Below, one piece after another: positions 26,267 to 35,555 of a DNA stretch of 64,000 nt. The position numbers were made by a program, and so were the translations under genes. A model generated the notes under the pieces. The model ran no database searches and had not been told where the DNA came from. It worked only from the letters and a program-made list of their open reading frames with translations. The DNA lies in the NCBI RefSeq assembly GCF_012396015.1, contig NZ_JAAXOQ010000008.1, positions 1-64,000 on the forward strand, in the 5' to 3' direction. Position 1 is the stretch's first letter. Each line of letters starts with the position of its first letter. Origin of the DNA: Tsukamurella spumae (GTDB taxonomy: Bacteria; Actinomycetota; Actinomycetes; Mycobacteriales; Mycobacteriaceae).

Positions 26267-27162
26267 GAGCCGGCGGTCGGGGCCGCGCCCGGCTCCTCGC
26301 CGCGGACGATGGGCGCCCGCACCGTGTTGCCCCACTCGGTCCAGGAACCGTCGTAGTTACGGACGTCGTCGAACCCGAGGAGGTGCGTGAGCACGAACCA
26401 GGTGTGGCTCGAGCGCTCGCCGATCCGGCAGTACGCCGTCACGGGCGCCTTCGGGTCGAGGCCGCCGTAGACCTCGAGGAGGTCGGCGTGGGGGAGGAAC
26501 CGCCCGTCCTGCCGGGCCGCCTTCGCCCACGGGATCGACACCGCGGAGGGGATGTGGCCGCCGCGCAGGGCGCCCTCCTCCGGGTAGTCGGGCATGTGGG
26601 TGCGCTCCCCGGTGTACTCCTGCGGGGAGCGCACGTCCACGAGGGCGCGGCGGCCGAGGTCGGCGCGGACCTCGTCGGCGAACGCGCGGATCACCGAATC
26701 GTCGCGCTCCACGACGGGGTAGTCGCTGCGCGGGTACTCGGGCTGCTCCAGCGACACGTCACGCGCATCGCTGATCCACAGGTCCCGGCCGCCGTCGAGC
26801 AGGCGGACATCGGGATGGCCGAACAGCGTGAACACCCACAGGGCGTACGCGGCCCACCAGTTGGACTTGTCGCCGTAGATCACCACGGTGTCGTCGCGGT
26901 TGATGCCCTTGCTGCGCATCAGTTCCGCGAACTGCTCGCCGTCGATGTAGTCGCGCGTCACCGGGTCGTTGAGGTGCAGGTGCCAGTCGACCTTCTGCGC
27001 CGTCGGGATGTGCCCGATGTCGTAGAGGAGCACGTCCTCGTCGGACTCGATCACCTTGAGGCCGGGGACCCCCAGGTGCCCGCTCAGCCAGTCCGCCGTG
27101 ACGAGCCGCTCGGGGTGTGCGTAGTCCTGCAGTTCGGCGCTGGGATCGTTCTCGATAGCCAC
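26263..27162 (-). CDS. sseA: Thiosulfate/3-mercaptopyruvate sulfurtransferase (tandem rhodanese)
   Basis: This 299-residue protein has two rhodanese domains; the active Cys245 lies in the loop [13 protein letters not shown] of the C-terminal domain. The N-terminal domain shows [20 protein letters not shown] and lacks an active Cys, as usual. GTG 27162 is the start. It lies in the accD5-accE5-maf-sseA-sufE run, an order shared with M. tuberculosis. It transfers sulfane sulfur to thiol acceptors, probably to the coupled SufE protein. Confidence 0.92.
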   Translation of the reverse strand: MAIENDPSAELQDYAHPERLVTADWLSGHLGVPGLKVIESDEDVLLYDIGHIPTAQKVDWHLHLNDPVTRDYIDGEQFAELMRSKGINRDDTVVIYGDKSNWWAAYALWVFTLFGHPDVRLLDGGRDLWISDARDVSLEQPEYPRSDYPVVERDDSVIRAFADEVRADLGRRALVDVRSPQEYTGERTHMPDYPEEGALRGGHIPSAVSIPWAKAARQDGRFLPHADLLEVYGGLDPKAPVTAYCRIGERSSHTWFVLTHLLGFDDVRNYDGSWTEWGNTVRAPIVRGEEPGAAPTAGS

Positions 27163-27261
27163 GTGATCAGACTAGCGGGCGGGCACGGAGGTCGCCGTCC
27201 CGACCAGCCTCGGGACCTCCGTCTCCACCCCGAAACCGGGACTACGTCACCGGGTGACGGG

Positions 27262-27897
27262 CTACCAGAGGTCGGTGACGCTGACGCCCAGCTCACCCAG
27301 CAGCCCGCGGGTCAGCGGGAGGGAGATGCCGATGACGGAGCTGGGGTCACCGTCGATGCCCTCGACGAACCAGCCGCCGAGGCCGTCGAGCGTGAACGCG
27401 CCGGCCACCTGCAGGGGTTCGCCCGTAGCGACGTACGCCTCGATCTCCGCGTCCGACGGTGCGCCGAACCGCAGCGTCGTGGACCCGGTGCCGGCGGCTT
27501 CGGCGGCGACGGCACCGTCGGACAGGAGGACCGCGCAGTGCCCAGTGAGGAGGCGGCCGGTGCGGCCCCGCATCGCGCGCCAGCGTGCCGCGGCGACGTC
27601 CGGGGTGTGGGGCTTGCCGACGAGCTCGCCGTCGATGGAGAGCATGGAATCGCAGCCGATCACCACGGCGCGGCCGGGGACCGGATCCTCGGCGAGCCGT
27701 GCGACCACGTCCCGCGCCTTGGCGCGGGCCAGGGCGAGCACGGTGTCCTCGTGCATGCTCCCGGCGGGCAGCGCAGCCTGGACCGCGTCCTCGTCGACCT
27801 GCGAGACGATCACCTGCGGCGACACCCCGGCCCCGCGCAGCACCGACAGCCGGGCCGGGGAGGCCGACGCGAGGACGAGACGAACGCGAGGGGTCAA
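27262..27897 (-). CDS. maf: Maf-family nucleoside triphosphate pyrophosphatase
   Basis: This 211-residue protein opens [19 protein letters not shown] (the Maf signature with the phosphate loop) and carries [20 protein letters not shown] and [19 protein letters not shown]. Maf proteins hydrolyse modified or non-canonical NTPs to prevent their incorporation. TTG 27897 overlaps the accE5 stop as TTGA; no ATG or GTG is available at the conserved N-terminus. The 99-bp gap to sseA downstream is the only break in this operon. Confidence 0.88.
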   Translation of the reverse strand: MTPRVRLVLASASPARLSVLRGAGVSPQVIVSQVDEDAVQAALPAGSMHEDTVLALARAKARDVVARLAEDPVPGRAVVIGCDSMLSIDGELVGKPHTPDVAAARWRAMRGRTGRLLTGHCAVLLSDGAVAAEAAGTGSTTLRFGAPSDAEIEAYVATGEPLQVAGAFTLDGLGGWFVEGIDGDPSSVIGISLPLTRGLLGELGVSVTDLW

Positions 27898-28166
27898 GAG
27901 CCCTTCGTCCAGAACACGGGCGTCTGGCTGGTGAAGGCGTTGGGGCCGTTGAAGTACTGCGGCCGCATGCGATCGCGCGAGTCGCCCCACAGCGACTTCG
28001 GGCCGCCCGGGCCGGTCTGCGGGGCCGAGCTCGTGGCCACGGCGAGCACCGCGACGACGGCGGCCACGTCCGCGGCCGAGGGGTTGCCCTTCTCGAATCG
28101 GATGGCGGCGCTGAGCTTCTCGACGTCCGCCGCGATCGGTTCCACAGGCTTGTCGGCCGCGCTCAC
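27894..28166 (-). CDS. accE5: Acyl-CoA carboxylase epsilon subunit
   Basis: This 90-residue protein has the pattern of actinobacterial carboxylase epsilon subunits: an N-terminal helical segment ([28 protein letters not shown]) followed by a basic, aromatic tail ([17 protein letters not shown]). It stabilises the AccA3-AccD5 complex. GTG 28166 overlaps the accD5 stop as GTGA and the maf TTG overlaps its own stop, so three genes are linked by 4-nt overlaps. Confidence 0.85.
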   Translation of the reverse strand: MSAADKPVEPIAADVEKLSAAIRFEKGNPSAADVAAVVAVLAVATSSAPQTGPGGPKSLWGDSRDRMRPQYFNGPNAFTSQTPVFWTKGS

Positions 28167-29809
28167 AGCGGGATGTTCCCATGCTTGCGGGGCAGGGTGG
28201 CGACCACCTTGCGCTCGAGCATGTTCAGGGCCGTCACGATCTGGCCGCGGGTGTGCGAGGGCGGGATCACCGCGTCGACGTAGCCGCGCTCGGCCGCCAC
28301 GTACGGGTTGACCAGCGTGTCCTCGTACTCCTCCTGGAGCTTGAGGCGCAGGGCGTCGACGTCCTCGCCCTTGTCCGCCGCCTCGGCCAGTTCCTTGCGG
28401 TAGACGAAGCCGACGGCGCCGCCGGCGCCCATGACGGCGAACTGGGCGGTGGGCCACGCCAGGTTGATGTCGGCGCCCATGTCCTTGCTGCCCATCACGC
28501 AGTACGCGCCGCCGTAGGCCTTGCGCGTGACGACGGTGATCTTCGGGACGGTGGCCTCGCCGTAGGCGTAGAGCAGCTTCGCGCCGCGACGGATGATGCC
28601 GTCGTACTCCTGCTCGGTGCCGGGCAGGAAGCCGGGCACGTCCACCAGGGTGACGATCGGGATGTTGAAGGCGTCGCAGAAGCGCACGAAGCGGGCGGCC
28701 TTCTCCGAGGCGTCGATGTCGAGGCAGCCGGCCAGCTGGGTGGGCTGGTTCGCGACGATGCCGACGCTGCGGCCGTCGATCCGGCCGAAGCCGACGATGA
28801 TGTTCATCGCGCGCTGCGGCTGGATCTCGAGGAACTCGTCGTCGTCGAGCAGGCGACGGATGACCTCGTGCATGTCGTACGGCTGGTTCGGCGAGTCCGG
28901 GATCAGGGCGTCCAGCTCCCGGTCCTCGTCGTTGATCGAGTCCTCGATCGAGCCGGTCAGCGGGTCGGTCGGGACGAAGCGCGGGGCCTCGGCGCGGTTG
29001 TTCGAGGGCAGGTAGGTGAGCAGCTCGCGGACGTAGTCCAGCGCGTCCTGCTCGCCCGACGCGACGTAGTGCGCGGTGCCGGACTTGGTCATGTGGGTCT
29101 GGGCGCCGCCCAGCTCCTCCTTGGTGACCTCCTCGCCGGTCACGGACTTGATGACGTCCGGGCCGGTGATGAACATCTGGCTCTCGTGGTCGACCATCAC
29201 CACGAAGTCCGTCAGCGCGGGGGAGTAGACGTGGCCGCCGGCCGCAGCGCCCATGACGACGGAGATCTGCGGGATGACGCCCGAGGCCTGCGTGTTGCGG
29301 AAGAAGATCTGCGAGTACAGGGCGAGCGAGACGACGCCCTCCTGGATGCGGGCACCGGCACCGTCGATGATGCCGATCAGCGGGCGGCCCGTCTTGGTGG
29401 CCAGGTCCATGACCTTGACGATCTTCTCGCCGTAGACCTCGCCGAGGGAGCCGCCGAAGACCGTCGAGTCCTGGCTGAAGACGCAGACCTCACGGCCGTC
29501 GATGGTGCCGTAGCCGGCCACCACGCCGTCGCCGACGGGGCGGCGCGCCGCCATCCCGAAGTTGGTCGAGCGGTGCTGGGCCAGCTTGTCGAGCTCGACG
29601 AAGGAGCCCTCGTCCAGCAGTGCCAGCACCCGCTCGCGCGCCGTGAGCCGGCCCTTCTCGTGCACCTTGTCGATGGCGCCCTGGCCCATGGGGGCCATCG
29701 CCTCGGCGTCCTTCTTGCGGAAGGCGGCCAGCTTGCCGGCCGTGGTGTGGATGCTGGGCTCGCCGCCCTGGGCGTCGGCCGCGCCGTCGGTGGTGGAGGC
29801 ACTCGTCAT
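28163..29809 (-). CDS. accD5: Acyl-CoA (propionyl-CoA) carboxylase beta subunit
   Basis: This 548-residue carboxyltransferase contains [23 protein letters not shown], the carboxybiotin/acyl-CoA motifs [13 protein letters not shown] and [18 protein letters not shown], and [23 protein letters not shown] with [23 protein letters not shown] near the end. It forms propionyl/acetyl-CoA carboxylase with AccA3 and AccE5 to supply methylmalonyl- and malonyl-CoA. ATG 29809. It diverges from birA, which activates the AccA3 partner, with a 73-bp intergenic region. Confidence 0.95.
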   Translation of the reverse strand: MTSASTTDGAADAQGGEPSIHTTAGKLAAFRKKDAEAMAPMGQGAIDKVHEKGRLTARERVLALLDEGSFVELDKLAQHRSTNFGMAARRPVGDGVVAGYGTIDGREVCVFSQDSTVFGGSLGEVYGEKIVKVMDLATKTGRPLIGIIDGAGARIQEGVVSLALYSQIFFRNTQASGVIPQISVVMGAAAGGHVYSPALTDFVVMVDHESQMFITGPDVIKSVTGEEVTKEELGGAQTHMTKSGTAHYVASGEQDALDYVRELLTYLPSNNRAEAPRFVPTDPLTGSIEDSINDEDRELDALIPDSPNQPYDMHEVIRRLLDDDEFLEIQPQRAMNIIVGFGRIDGRSVGIVANQPTQLAGCLDIDASEKAARFVRFCDAFNIPIVTLVDVPGFLPGTEQEYDGIIRRGAKLLYAYGEATVPKITVVTRKAYGGAYCVMGSKDMGADINLAWPTAQFAVMGAGGAVGFVYRKELAEAADKGEDVDALRLKLQEEYEDTLVNPYVAAERGYVDAVIPPSHTRGQIVTALNMLERKVVATLPRKHGNIPL

Positions 29810-29882
29810 GGAACTGACTGTAACCAATAGAGTCGATGAATAAGCGCACTGCCCGTCGGGGTGGGACGGATGGAGGACACGG

Positions 29883-30713
29883 ATGAACGAGCGCGCGCAC
29901 GAGCCGGGAGAGCTCCCCGACCGCTCGGTCATCGCCGAGGCGGTGCGCGGCACGCGGTGGCACGCGGTGTCGGTGGTGCCCACCACCGGTTCGACGAACG
30001 CCGATCTCGCCGACGGTGTCCGCGCGGGTGACGAGGCCGGTCGTGTGCTCATCGCCGACGTCCAGACCGCCGGCCGGGGCCGGCACCAGCGCCTCTGGTC
30101 GGCGCCCTCCGGCACGCAGCTGTCCATCTCGGTGACGGTGGCGGTGCCCGCCGCCGCGGCGCCCCGCGCCGGCTGGCTGTCGCTGGTCACCGGCGTCGCC
30201 GCCGTGCGCGCCGTGCGCGAGGTGACGGGGCTGACCGCGGGGCTGAAGTGGCCCAACGACGTCCTGCTCGAGGCCGAGGAGGGCAAGCGCGGCGGCAAGA
30301 CGGCCGGCATCCTGTCCGAGCTGGCCACCGCGCCGGACGGCCGGCTGGTCGCCGTGATCGGGACCGGCCTGAACACCGAGCTGGCCGCCGCGGACGTGCC
30401 GGTCCCGACGGCCACCTCGCTCCGGCTGGCCGGCGCCGAGGATCCCGACCGGACCGCGCTCGCCGTCGCCTACCTGCGGCATCTCGACGCGGGGCTGGCG
30501 GCGTGGGCCGACGACCCCGCCGCCGCCCGCGCCGCGTACCTGGACGCGTGCGTCACCGTCGGGCAGCGTGTCCGGGTGGAGCTCCCGGCCGACGAGGTCC
30601 TGCTCGGCACCGCGGTCGACGTGGACCCCGAGGGCCGCATCGTGGTGGCCGACGACGCCGGCGCCCGGCACGTGCTGTCCGCCGGCGACGTGACGCACCT
30701 GCGGCCGGCGTGA
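29883..30713 (+). CDS. birA: Biotin--[acetyl-CoA-carboxylase] ligase
   Basis: This 276-residue ligase attaches biotin to the AccA3 carrier lysine. The ATP/biotin loop is [20 protein letters not shown], with [10 protein letters not shown] and a C-terminal SH3-like domain ([25 protein letters not shown]). No N-terminal HTH is present, so it is monofunctional. GGAGGACAC precedes ATG 29883. It is divergent to accD5 and 2 bp upstream of the PH-domain gene. Confidence 0.92.
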   Translation: MNERAHEPGELPDRSVIAEAVRGTRWHAVSVVPTTGSTNADLADGVRAGDEAGRVLIADVQTAGRGRHQRLWSAPSGTQLSISVTVAVPAAAAPRAGWLSLVTGVAAVRAVREVTGLTAGLKWPNDVLLEAEEGKRGGKTAGILSELATAPDGRLVAVIGTGLNTELAAADVPVPTATSLRLAGAEDPDRTALAVAYLRHLDAGLAAWADDPAAARAAYLDACVTVGQRVRVELPADEVLLGTAVDVDPEGRIVVADDAGARHVLSAGDVTHLRPA

Positions 30714-30715
30714 CG

Positions 30716-31261
30716 ATGGCGTTCCCCGAGAAGGCGCTCATCGACGACGAGCGGGTCCTGCTGCACGTGCGCCCCCACGCCAAGCGGTTGATCGTGCCGG
30801 TCCTGGTCCTGTTCGCGGCGTGCGCCGCGGCCGGCGTGGCGCTGGGCCTGATCGGCCGGGCCCACCTCGACGGTGCCTGGCCGGACTGGCTGCTCCTGGC
30901 GGTCGTCGTGGCCTGGCTCGGCGTCGTCGGGTGGTGGACGATGCGTCCGTGGGCGTCCTGGCGCGCGACCCACCTCGTGGTCACCGACCTGCGGATCATG
31001 TTCCGCTCCGGCATCGTGCGCCGCCGCGGCATCGACATTCCGCTGCGCCGGATCAACTCGGTCCAGTACCACCAGCGGCTCGTCGACCGGATGCTGCGCT
31101 GCGGGGTGCTCACCGTCGAGTCCGCGGGCGAGGACCCGCTCGACTTCCCCGACGTGCCCCGCATCGCCGGCACGCACGCGCTCATCGTGGACGCGCTCGA
31201 CGACGCGGACGACTACCGCGGCCGCGACGACGGCTCGGCGGAGTACTCTCGGCGGTCATGA
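30716..31261 (+). CDS. PH-domain (bPH2-like) membrane protein
   Basis: This 181-residue protein has two membrane segments (LIVPVLVLFAACAAAGVALGLIG and WLLLAVVVAWLGVVGWW). A cytoplasmic bacterial PH-like domain then reads THLVVTDLRIMFRSGIVRRRGIDIPLRRINSVQY. It corresponds to the M. tuberculosis gene next to birA (Rv3278c region). Function is unknown. Its stop overlaps the response regulator start as ATGA. Confidence 0.83.
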   Translation: MAFPEKALIDDERVLLHVRPHAKRLIVPVLVLFAACAAAGVALGLIGRAHLDGAWPDWLLLAVVVAWLGVVGWWTMRPWASWRATHLVVTDLRIMFRSGIVRRRGIDIPLRRINSVQYHQRLVDRMLRCGVLTVESAGEDPLDFPDVPRIAGTHALIVDALDDADDYRGRDDGSAEYSRRS

Positions 31262-31944
31262 CCACGCGGGTGCTCCTGGCCGAGGACGACGAGGCGATCG
31301 CGTCGCCGCTGGCCCGCGCGCTCTCGCGCGAGGGGTACGAGGTGACCGTCGCCGCCACCGGCACCGTCGCGCTGCAGCGCGCGCTCGACGAGGACTACGC
31401 CCTGCTGATCCTCGACCTGGGCCTGCCCGAGCTCGACGGGCTCGAGGTCTGCCGCGAGGTGCGCGCCGCCCGGCCGGAGATCGCGGTGCTCATGCTCACC
31501 GCACGCACCGACGAGATGGACTTCGTCGTCGGTCTCGACGCCGGCGCCGATGACTACGTGGGCAAGCCCTTCCGCATGTTCGAGCTCATGGCACGCACTC
31601 GCGCGCTGCTGCGGCGCAGCGCGCCCGCGCAGGACGTCCTCGAGGTCGTGGAGGCGGGCGGGATCCGGCTCGACGCGACCGCGCGGCGGGTCACCGTCGA
31701 GGGCGCTGACATCGCCCTGGCGAACAAGGAGTTCGAGCTGCTGCGCTTCCTGATGGAGCACGCGGGGCGGCTGCTCTCCCGCGAGGAGATCCTCGCCGAC
31801 GTGTGGGGCGACTCCGACCTGCGCGGATCGAAGACCCTCGACATGCACATCTCCTGGCTGCGCCGGAAGATCGGCGACGACACCGGGCCGCAACGCCGGA
31901 TCGTCACGGTCCGCGGCGTCGGTTTCCGGTTCGACGCCGAATAG
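31258..31944 (+). CDS. OmpR/PhoB-family response regulator
   Basis: This 228-residue regulator has receiver residues Asp10/Asp11, phospho-acceptor Asp52 (LLILDLGLP) and a conserved Lys in ADDYVGKPF. A winged-helix effector domain ends LDMHISWLRRKIGDD and VRGVGFRF. It is translationally coupled to the PH-domain gene. The nearest kinase is at 33574-34881 on the opposite strand, with a cholesterol oxidase gene in between, so pairing is probable but not certain. Confidence 0.9.
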   Translation: MTTRVLLAEDDEAIASPLARALSREGYEVTVAATGTVALQRALDEDYALLILDLGLPELDGLEVCREVRAARPEIAVLMLTARTDEMDFVVGLDAGADDYVGKPFRMFELMARTRALLRRSAPAQDVLEVVEAGGIRLDATARRVTVEGADIALANKEFELLRFLMEHAGRLLSREEILADVWGDSDLRGSKTLDMHISWLRRKIGDDTGPQRRIVTVRGVGFRFDAE

Positions 31945-31949
31945 TTCAC

Positions 31950-31971
31950 GTATGTTGCAATCGCAACATAC
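31950..31971. promoter_or_regulatory. Perfect 9+9 bp operator before the cholesterol oxidase gene
   Basis: GTATGTTGC (31950-31958) and GCAACATAC (31963-31971) are exact complements around AATC, ending 9 bp before the oxidase GTG. The symmetry, spacing and AT-rich context fit a TetR-type operator. A rho-independent terminator for the regulator upstream is less likely because the arms are AT-rich and there is no run of T. No TetR gene is adjacent. Confidence 0.6.
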
Positions 31972-31980
31972 GATCGCGGG

Positions 31981-33552
31981 GTGCAGCCCCCGAATCGTCC
32001 CCCGCTGACCCGTCGCGCGGCCCTCGCCGGTGCCGCGGCCCTCGTGACCGCGGCCGCGCTCCCCGTGCGCGCGGCCGCCGTGCCGGAGCGGACCCACTTC
32101 CCGGCGATCGTGATCGGTACCGGGTTCGGCGGTTCGGTCGCCGCGGCGCACCTCGGAGCGGCCGGCGTGGACACGCTCGTCCTCGAGCGCGGCCGCGCCT
32201 ACCGGCACGACGATCACGCGGCCGTGTACGCGAGCGGTGTCGACGTGGCGAACCCGAACGCGCTGTGGGCACCGGCCCTCGGGCGGACCGGCGTCCTCGA
32301 CGTCGAGCCCGCGGGAACCGTCGGCGTGGCGCGCGGCGCGGCGGTGGGCGGCGGCTCGGTGGTCTACCACGGTGCGACGGTGCCGCCCCACCCGAGGTAC
32401 TACGACAAGGTCTTCCGGCACGGGCCCCGGTACCCGGAACTGATCGGCGAGTACGTGCCGCGTGCGGTCCGGCGGCTGCGCGCCGCCGCGATCCCCGACG
32501 ACGTGCGCCGCAGCCGCCCGTTCGCCGGCATGGTCGAGTTCGAGGAGTCCATGGCCCGGGCGGGCTGGCCCTGCGCGTCGCTCCTCTCGACGGTGGACTG
32601 GGGCGTCGTGCGGCGCGAGCTGCGCGGCGAGGTGCGGCCGTCGATGACCGCGGGCGAGATCGTGTTCGGCAACAGCAACGGAAGCAAACGCGAGCTGAGC
32701 AGTACGTACCTGGGTGCCGCGTTGGCCAGCGGGAGGATCCGGCTACGGACATTGCAGCGGGTGACCGGCCTGACCCAGGAGCGGGACCGGGTCGCGGTGC
32801 ACGTCGACGAGCTCGCCGCGTCCGGCACGGTGGTCCGGCGACGCACCTACACCTGCGACGAGCTGTATCTGGGCGCGGGCTCGTGGGGCACCACGGAGCT
32901 GCTCCTCAACTCTCGCATCGCCGGCGGCCTGACCCGGATGAACGAGCACGTCGGGACGAGCGTGGGCGACAACGGCAATCAGCTCAGCGCGCGGTTCGTG
33001 GCCCGCCCGCCCGAGATCCAAGCCGCGCCGATCGTCACCTCCGCGTTCGTCGACGACGACCCGCACCACCTCCCGGTCCGCGTGGAGACCGCGGGACTCC
33101 CGCTGCCGCTGCCCGTGATCGGCTACTTCACCGAGACCGTCGATTGGGAGAACCGGACCTCGTGGACGACCGTCGGCGGCCGGGCGGCGCTGCTCGTCGC
33201 GCCGGAGGCCATCACCCGCGACGCCGGTGCGGCCAATGCGCGCGTGCTGCGCCGGGTCACGGACGCCAACGGCGGGATCGCCCTCGATCCACTGCCGGGG
33301 ATCCCCGTGCCCGGCCCCGTCCCGGCGCTCGGAACGAGCATGAACGGCCTGCCCTTCTCCGTCACCGCCCACCCGCTCGGCGGCGTCCCGCTGGGGCTGG
33401 CGACCGACGACGCGGGTCGCCTCCGCGGCCACCCCGCGATCCGCGTGGTCGACGGTGCCCTCAACCCCGGCAACGCCGGTGGCGCGAATCCGTCGCTCGT
33501 GATCACCGCGTTCGCGGAGTACGTGATGGACCGCGCCCGTCGCGCGGCGTGA
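31981..33552 (+). CDS. Tat-exported GMC-type cholesterol oxidase
   Basis: This 523-residue flavoprotein has an N-terminal twin-arginine signal (LTRRAALAGAAALVTAAALPVRA). The FAD motif is VIGTGFGGSVAA, with GAAVGGGSVVYHGATV and a C-terminal TAHPLGGVPLG followed by NPGNAGGANPSLVITAFAEYV. These match the non-covalent class I cholesterol oxidases of Streptomyces and Rhodococcus, which convert cholesterol to cholest-4-en-3-one outside the cell. GTG 31981 is the start, just after a palindromic operator. No other sterol genes are adjacent. Confidence 0.87.
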   Translation: MQPPNRPPLTRRAALAGAAALVTAAALPVRAAAVPERTHFPAIVIGTGFGGSVAAAHLGAAGVDTLVLERGRAYRHDDHAAVYASGVDVANPNALWAPALGRTGVLDVEPAGTVGVARGAAVGGGSVVYHGATVPPHPRYYDKVFRHGPRYPELIGEYVPRAVRRLRAAAIPDDVRRSRPFAGMVEFEESMARAGWPCASLLSTVDWGVVRRELRGEVRPSMTAGEIVFGNSNGSKRELSSTYLGAALASGRIRLRTLQRVTGLTQERDRVAVHVDELAASGTVVRRRTYTCDELYLGAGSWGTTELLLNSRIAGGLTRMNEHVGTSVGDNGNQLSARFVARPPEIQAAPIVTSAFVDDDPHHLPVRVETAGLPLPLPVIGYFTETVDWENRTSWTTVGGRAALLVAPEAITRDAGAANARVLRRVTDANGGIALDPLPGIPVPGPVPALGTSMNGLPFSVTAHPLGGVPLGLATDDAGRLRGHPAIRVVDGALNPGNAGGANPSLVITAFAEYVMDRARRAA

Positions 33553-33573
33553 GCGGCGGCACCGTCGGGCCGG

Positions 33574-34881
33574 TCAGCGGGGCTCCGGCTCCCGGGTGAC
33601 GGGCGGCTCGGGCCGGTCGTCCGGGGACGCGGCGGGGAGGAAGATCGCGAAGGTGGTGGGCCTGCGGCTCTGCAGCTGGAGACGGCCACCGTCGCCCTCG
33701 ATGGAGGCCCGGGCGAGCGCGAGGCCGACCCCGGTCCCGTTCCCGACGGAGTAGCCGCGCCGGAAGATGCGCTGGGCGTCACCGTCGGAGATGCCCGAGC
33801 CCTCGTCGGAGACGGTGACGAGCACCGTGTGCGCGCCGACGGCGCCGAGCGTGACCCGGACCTCCCCGTGACCGTGGACCAGCGCGTTGTCGACGAGCAC
33901 CGCGGTGGCCTCGCGGACGCGGGTCGCGGTGGCGCGGGCGGGCAGGGGAGCCTCGCGCCCGGACACGACGGTGAGCCGCCGGCCCGCCTTCTCGAAGGAC
34001 GGCGCGAGGTCCGCCAGCAGCGGCGTGAGCTCGGCGCGGATGTCGACCGTGCCCTGCGGCGTGCGCTCGGTCCGGGCCATCTGCACCATGTCGCTGACCG
34101 ACGAGGTCAGCCGGTCGACCTGGTCGAGGGCGGCGCGGGCCTCGCTGACGACCTCGGGGTCGGCGTGCAGCGTGAGCTCGTCGAGGCGGATGTGGATGGC
34201 GGTGAGGCGGCTGCGCAGCTGGTGTGAGACATCGCCCACGATCTGCCGCTCGCGCTGCAGCCGGTCCGCGATCTCGACGGTGGCCGCGTCGAGGACGTCG
34301 AGGACGCGGTCGAGTTCCTCGATGCCGTGCCGGTTCGGGTCGGGTCGGAAGTCGCCGTCGGCGAGGCGCTGGGCGCGGTCCGCGACGTCCTGCACCGGGT
34401 CGGCGACGCGGCTGGCGGTGACAGCGGCGACCACGACGCCCGCGGTCACGGACAGCGCCATCACGATGAGCTCGATCGTCAGGGCGCGGTACTGCTCGCT
34501 GCGCACGGTGGAGTAGTCCTGCTCCAGGCGCAGCACGCCGGCCTCGCCCAGCGAGGTGCCCTCGACCATGGGCCTCTCGAGCGGCGCGTCGGCGCCCACG
34601 GTGAGCTCGCGGGGCACGCCGTCGCCGTCGGTGTAGGTGAGCACGAGGCGCCCGCCGGACGGGACCAGCAGCCGCAGCGCGGCGACGGGGGGCTCGCCGC
34701 TGTCGCCGGTGCGCTGGTCCTGGCCCAGGATCTCCGACGATGCCCGGGTCAGGCGGTGCTGCAGGTCGGTGCGGGCGGCGTCGTCGAGCCAGCGCCAGGT
34801 GTAGAACATCAGCGGTAGGCCGAGGAAGAGGCCGGTGACGGCCACGACCGCGATGGTCGAGCGGAGGATGCGGCTCCGCAC
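33574..34881 (-). CDS. OmpR-type sensor histidine kinase
   Basis: This 435-residue kinase has TM1 at residues 8-28, an extracytoplasmic domain of about 100 residues, TM2 at 135-157, then HAMP, HisKA with His220 in GDVSHQLRSRLTAIH, and HATPase (VDNALVHGHGEV, DEGSGISDGD, GVGLALARASIEGDGG). The usual Pro after the H-box is Arg. It ends convergent to the cholesterol oxidase and begins 18 bp downstream of gtrA on the same strand. It probably partners the regulator at 31258-31944. Confidence 0.9.
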   Translation of the reverse strand: MRSRILRSTIAVVAVTGLFLGLPLMFYTWRWLDDAARTDLQHRLTRASSEILGQDQRTGDSGEPPVAALRLLVPSGGRLVLTYTDGDGVPRELTVGADAPLERPMVEGTSLGEAGVLRLEQDYSTVRSEQYRALTIELIVMALSVTAGVVVAAVTASRVADPVQDVADRAQRLADGDFRPDPNRHGIEELDRVLDVLDAATVEIADRLQRERQIVGDVSHQLRSRLTAIHIRLDELTLHADPEVVSEARAALDQVDRLTSSVSDMVQMARTERTPQGTVDIRAELTPLLADLAPSFEKAGRRLTVVSGREAPLPARATATRVREATAVLVDNALVHGHGEVRVTLGAVGAHTVLVTVSDEGSGISDGDAQRIFRRGYSVGNGTGVGLALARASIEGDGGRLQLQSRRPTTFAIFLPAASPDDRPEPPVTREPEPR

Positions 34882-34898
34882 GCTGCGGTTGCGAGCGC

Positions 34899-35438
34899 TC
34901 AGCGGCGGGGTGCCGAATCGCCGGTGGAGGGGATCGACTCCTGCGCGGGGGCCTCGCGCATGTCCTCCGGGAAGGCCCAGCGGCGCAGCGCCCAGAACCG
35001 GAACGCCATCTGCAGCAGGTTGCCGACGATGTAGTTGAGCACGAAGTCGACGATGATCAACGTGGTCTTCGAGTCGACATCACGCAGGTGGAAGAAGTTG
35101 TTCGCGATGAAGATGGGCGCGGCCATGATGAGTACGCCGATGCCCGAGATGGCGAAGAACAGCAGTGCCTCGTGGTGCTTCTCCCGGCCGCCGCGGTGCT
35201 TGAAGCTCCACTCGCGGTTGAGGATGTAGGAGAGGATCACGGCGCAGACGCCGGAGAACACCTTCGCGACGGTGGGCTTCTCGCTCATCACCGTGAGCAC
35301 CAGGCCGTAGAAGATGGCGAGGTCGAACACCGCCGTCGTGCTGCCCACGATGGCGAACTTGATCAGCTCGTGGTGCTGCATGACGAGCCCGCGGAGCGGT
35401 GCCGGGGTGCGATCCAGAATCGCCTCGATGAAAGCCAC
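34899..35438 (-). CDS. GtrA-like family membrane protein
   Basis: This 179-residue protein has four membrane segments: IKFAIVGSTTAVFDLAIFYGLVL, VFSGVCAVILSYILNREWSF, ALLFFAISGIGVLIMAAPIF and IIVDFVLNYIVGNLLQMAFRFWALRRW. The second and fourth carry the SYxLNRxWxF and FWxLRRWxF signatures of GtrA. Family members move lipid-linked sugars across the membrane for cell-wall polysaccharides. GTG 35438 is 12 nt from a TAGAGT hexamer, so the transcript may be nearly leaderless. It is divergent to purK, the same order as Rv3277/Rv3276c. Confidence 0.87.
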   Translation of the reverse strand: MAFIEAILDRTPAPLRGLVMQHHELIKFAIVGSTTAVFDLAIFYGLVLTVMSEKPTVAKVFSGVCAVILSYILNREWSFKHRGGREKHHEALLFFAISGIGVLIMAAPIFIANNFFHLRDVDSKTTLIIVDFVLNYIVGNLLQMAFRFWALRRWAFPEDMREAPAQESIPSTGDSAPRR

Positions 35439-35555
35439 GTGCGCCACTCTAACGGAACCGTGAATAGTACCGCGTGGAGTGTGACGTGGTCGGCACGGGG
35501 GCGGTGCGGCGTGCCGGGCACCTCCACGGCCGCGTGGACCTGCGATTATGGACGG

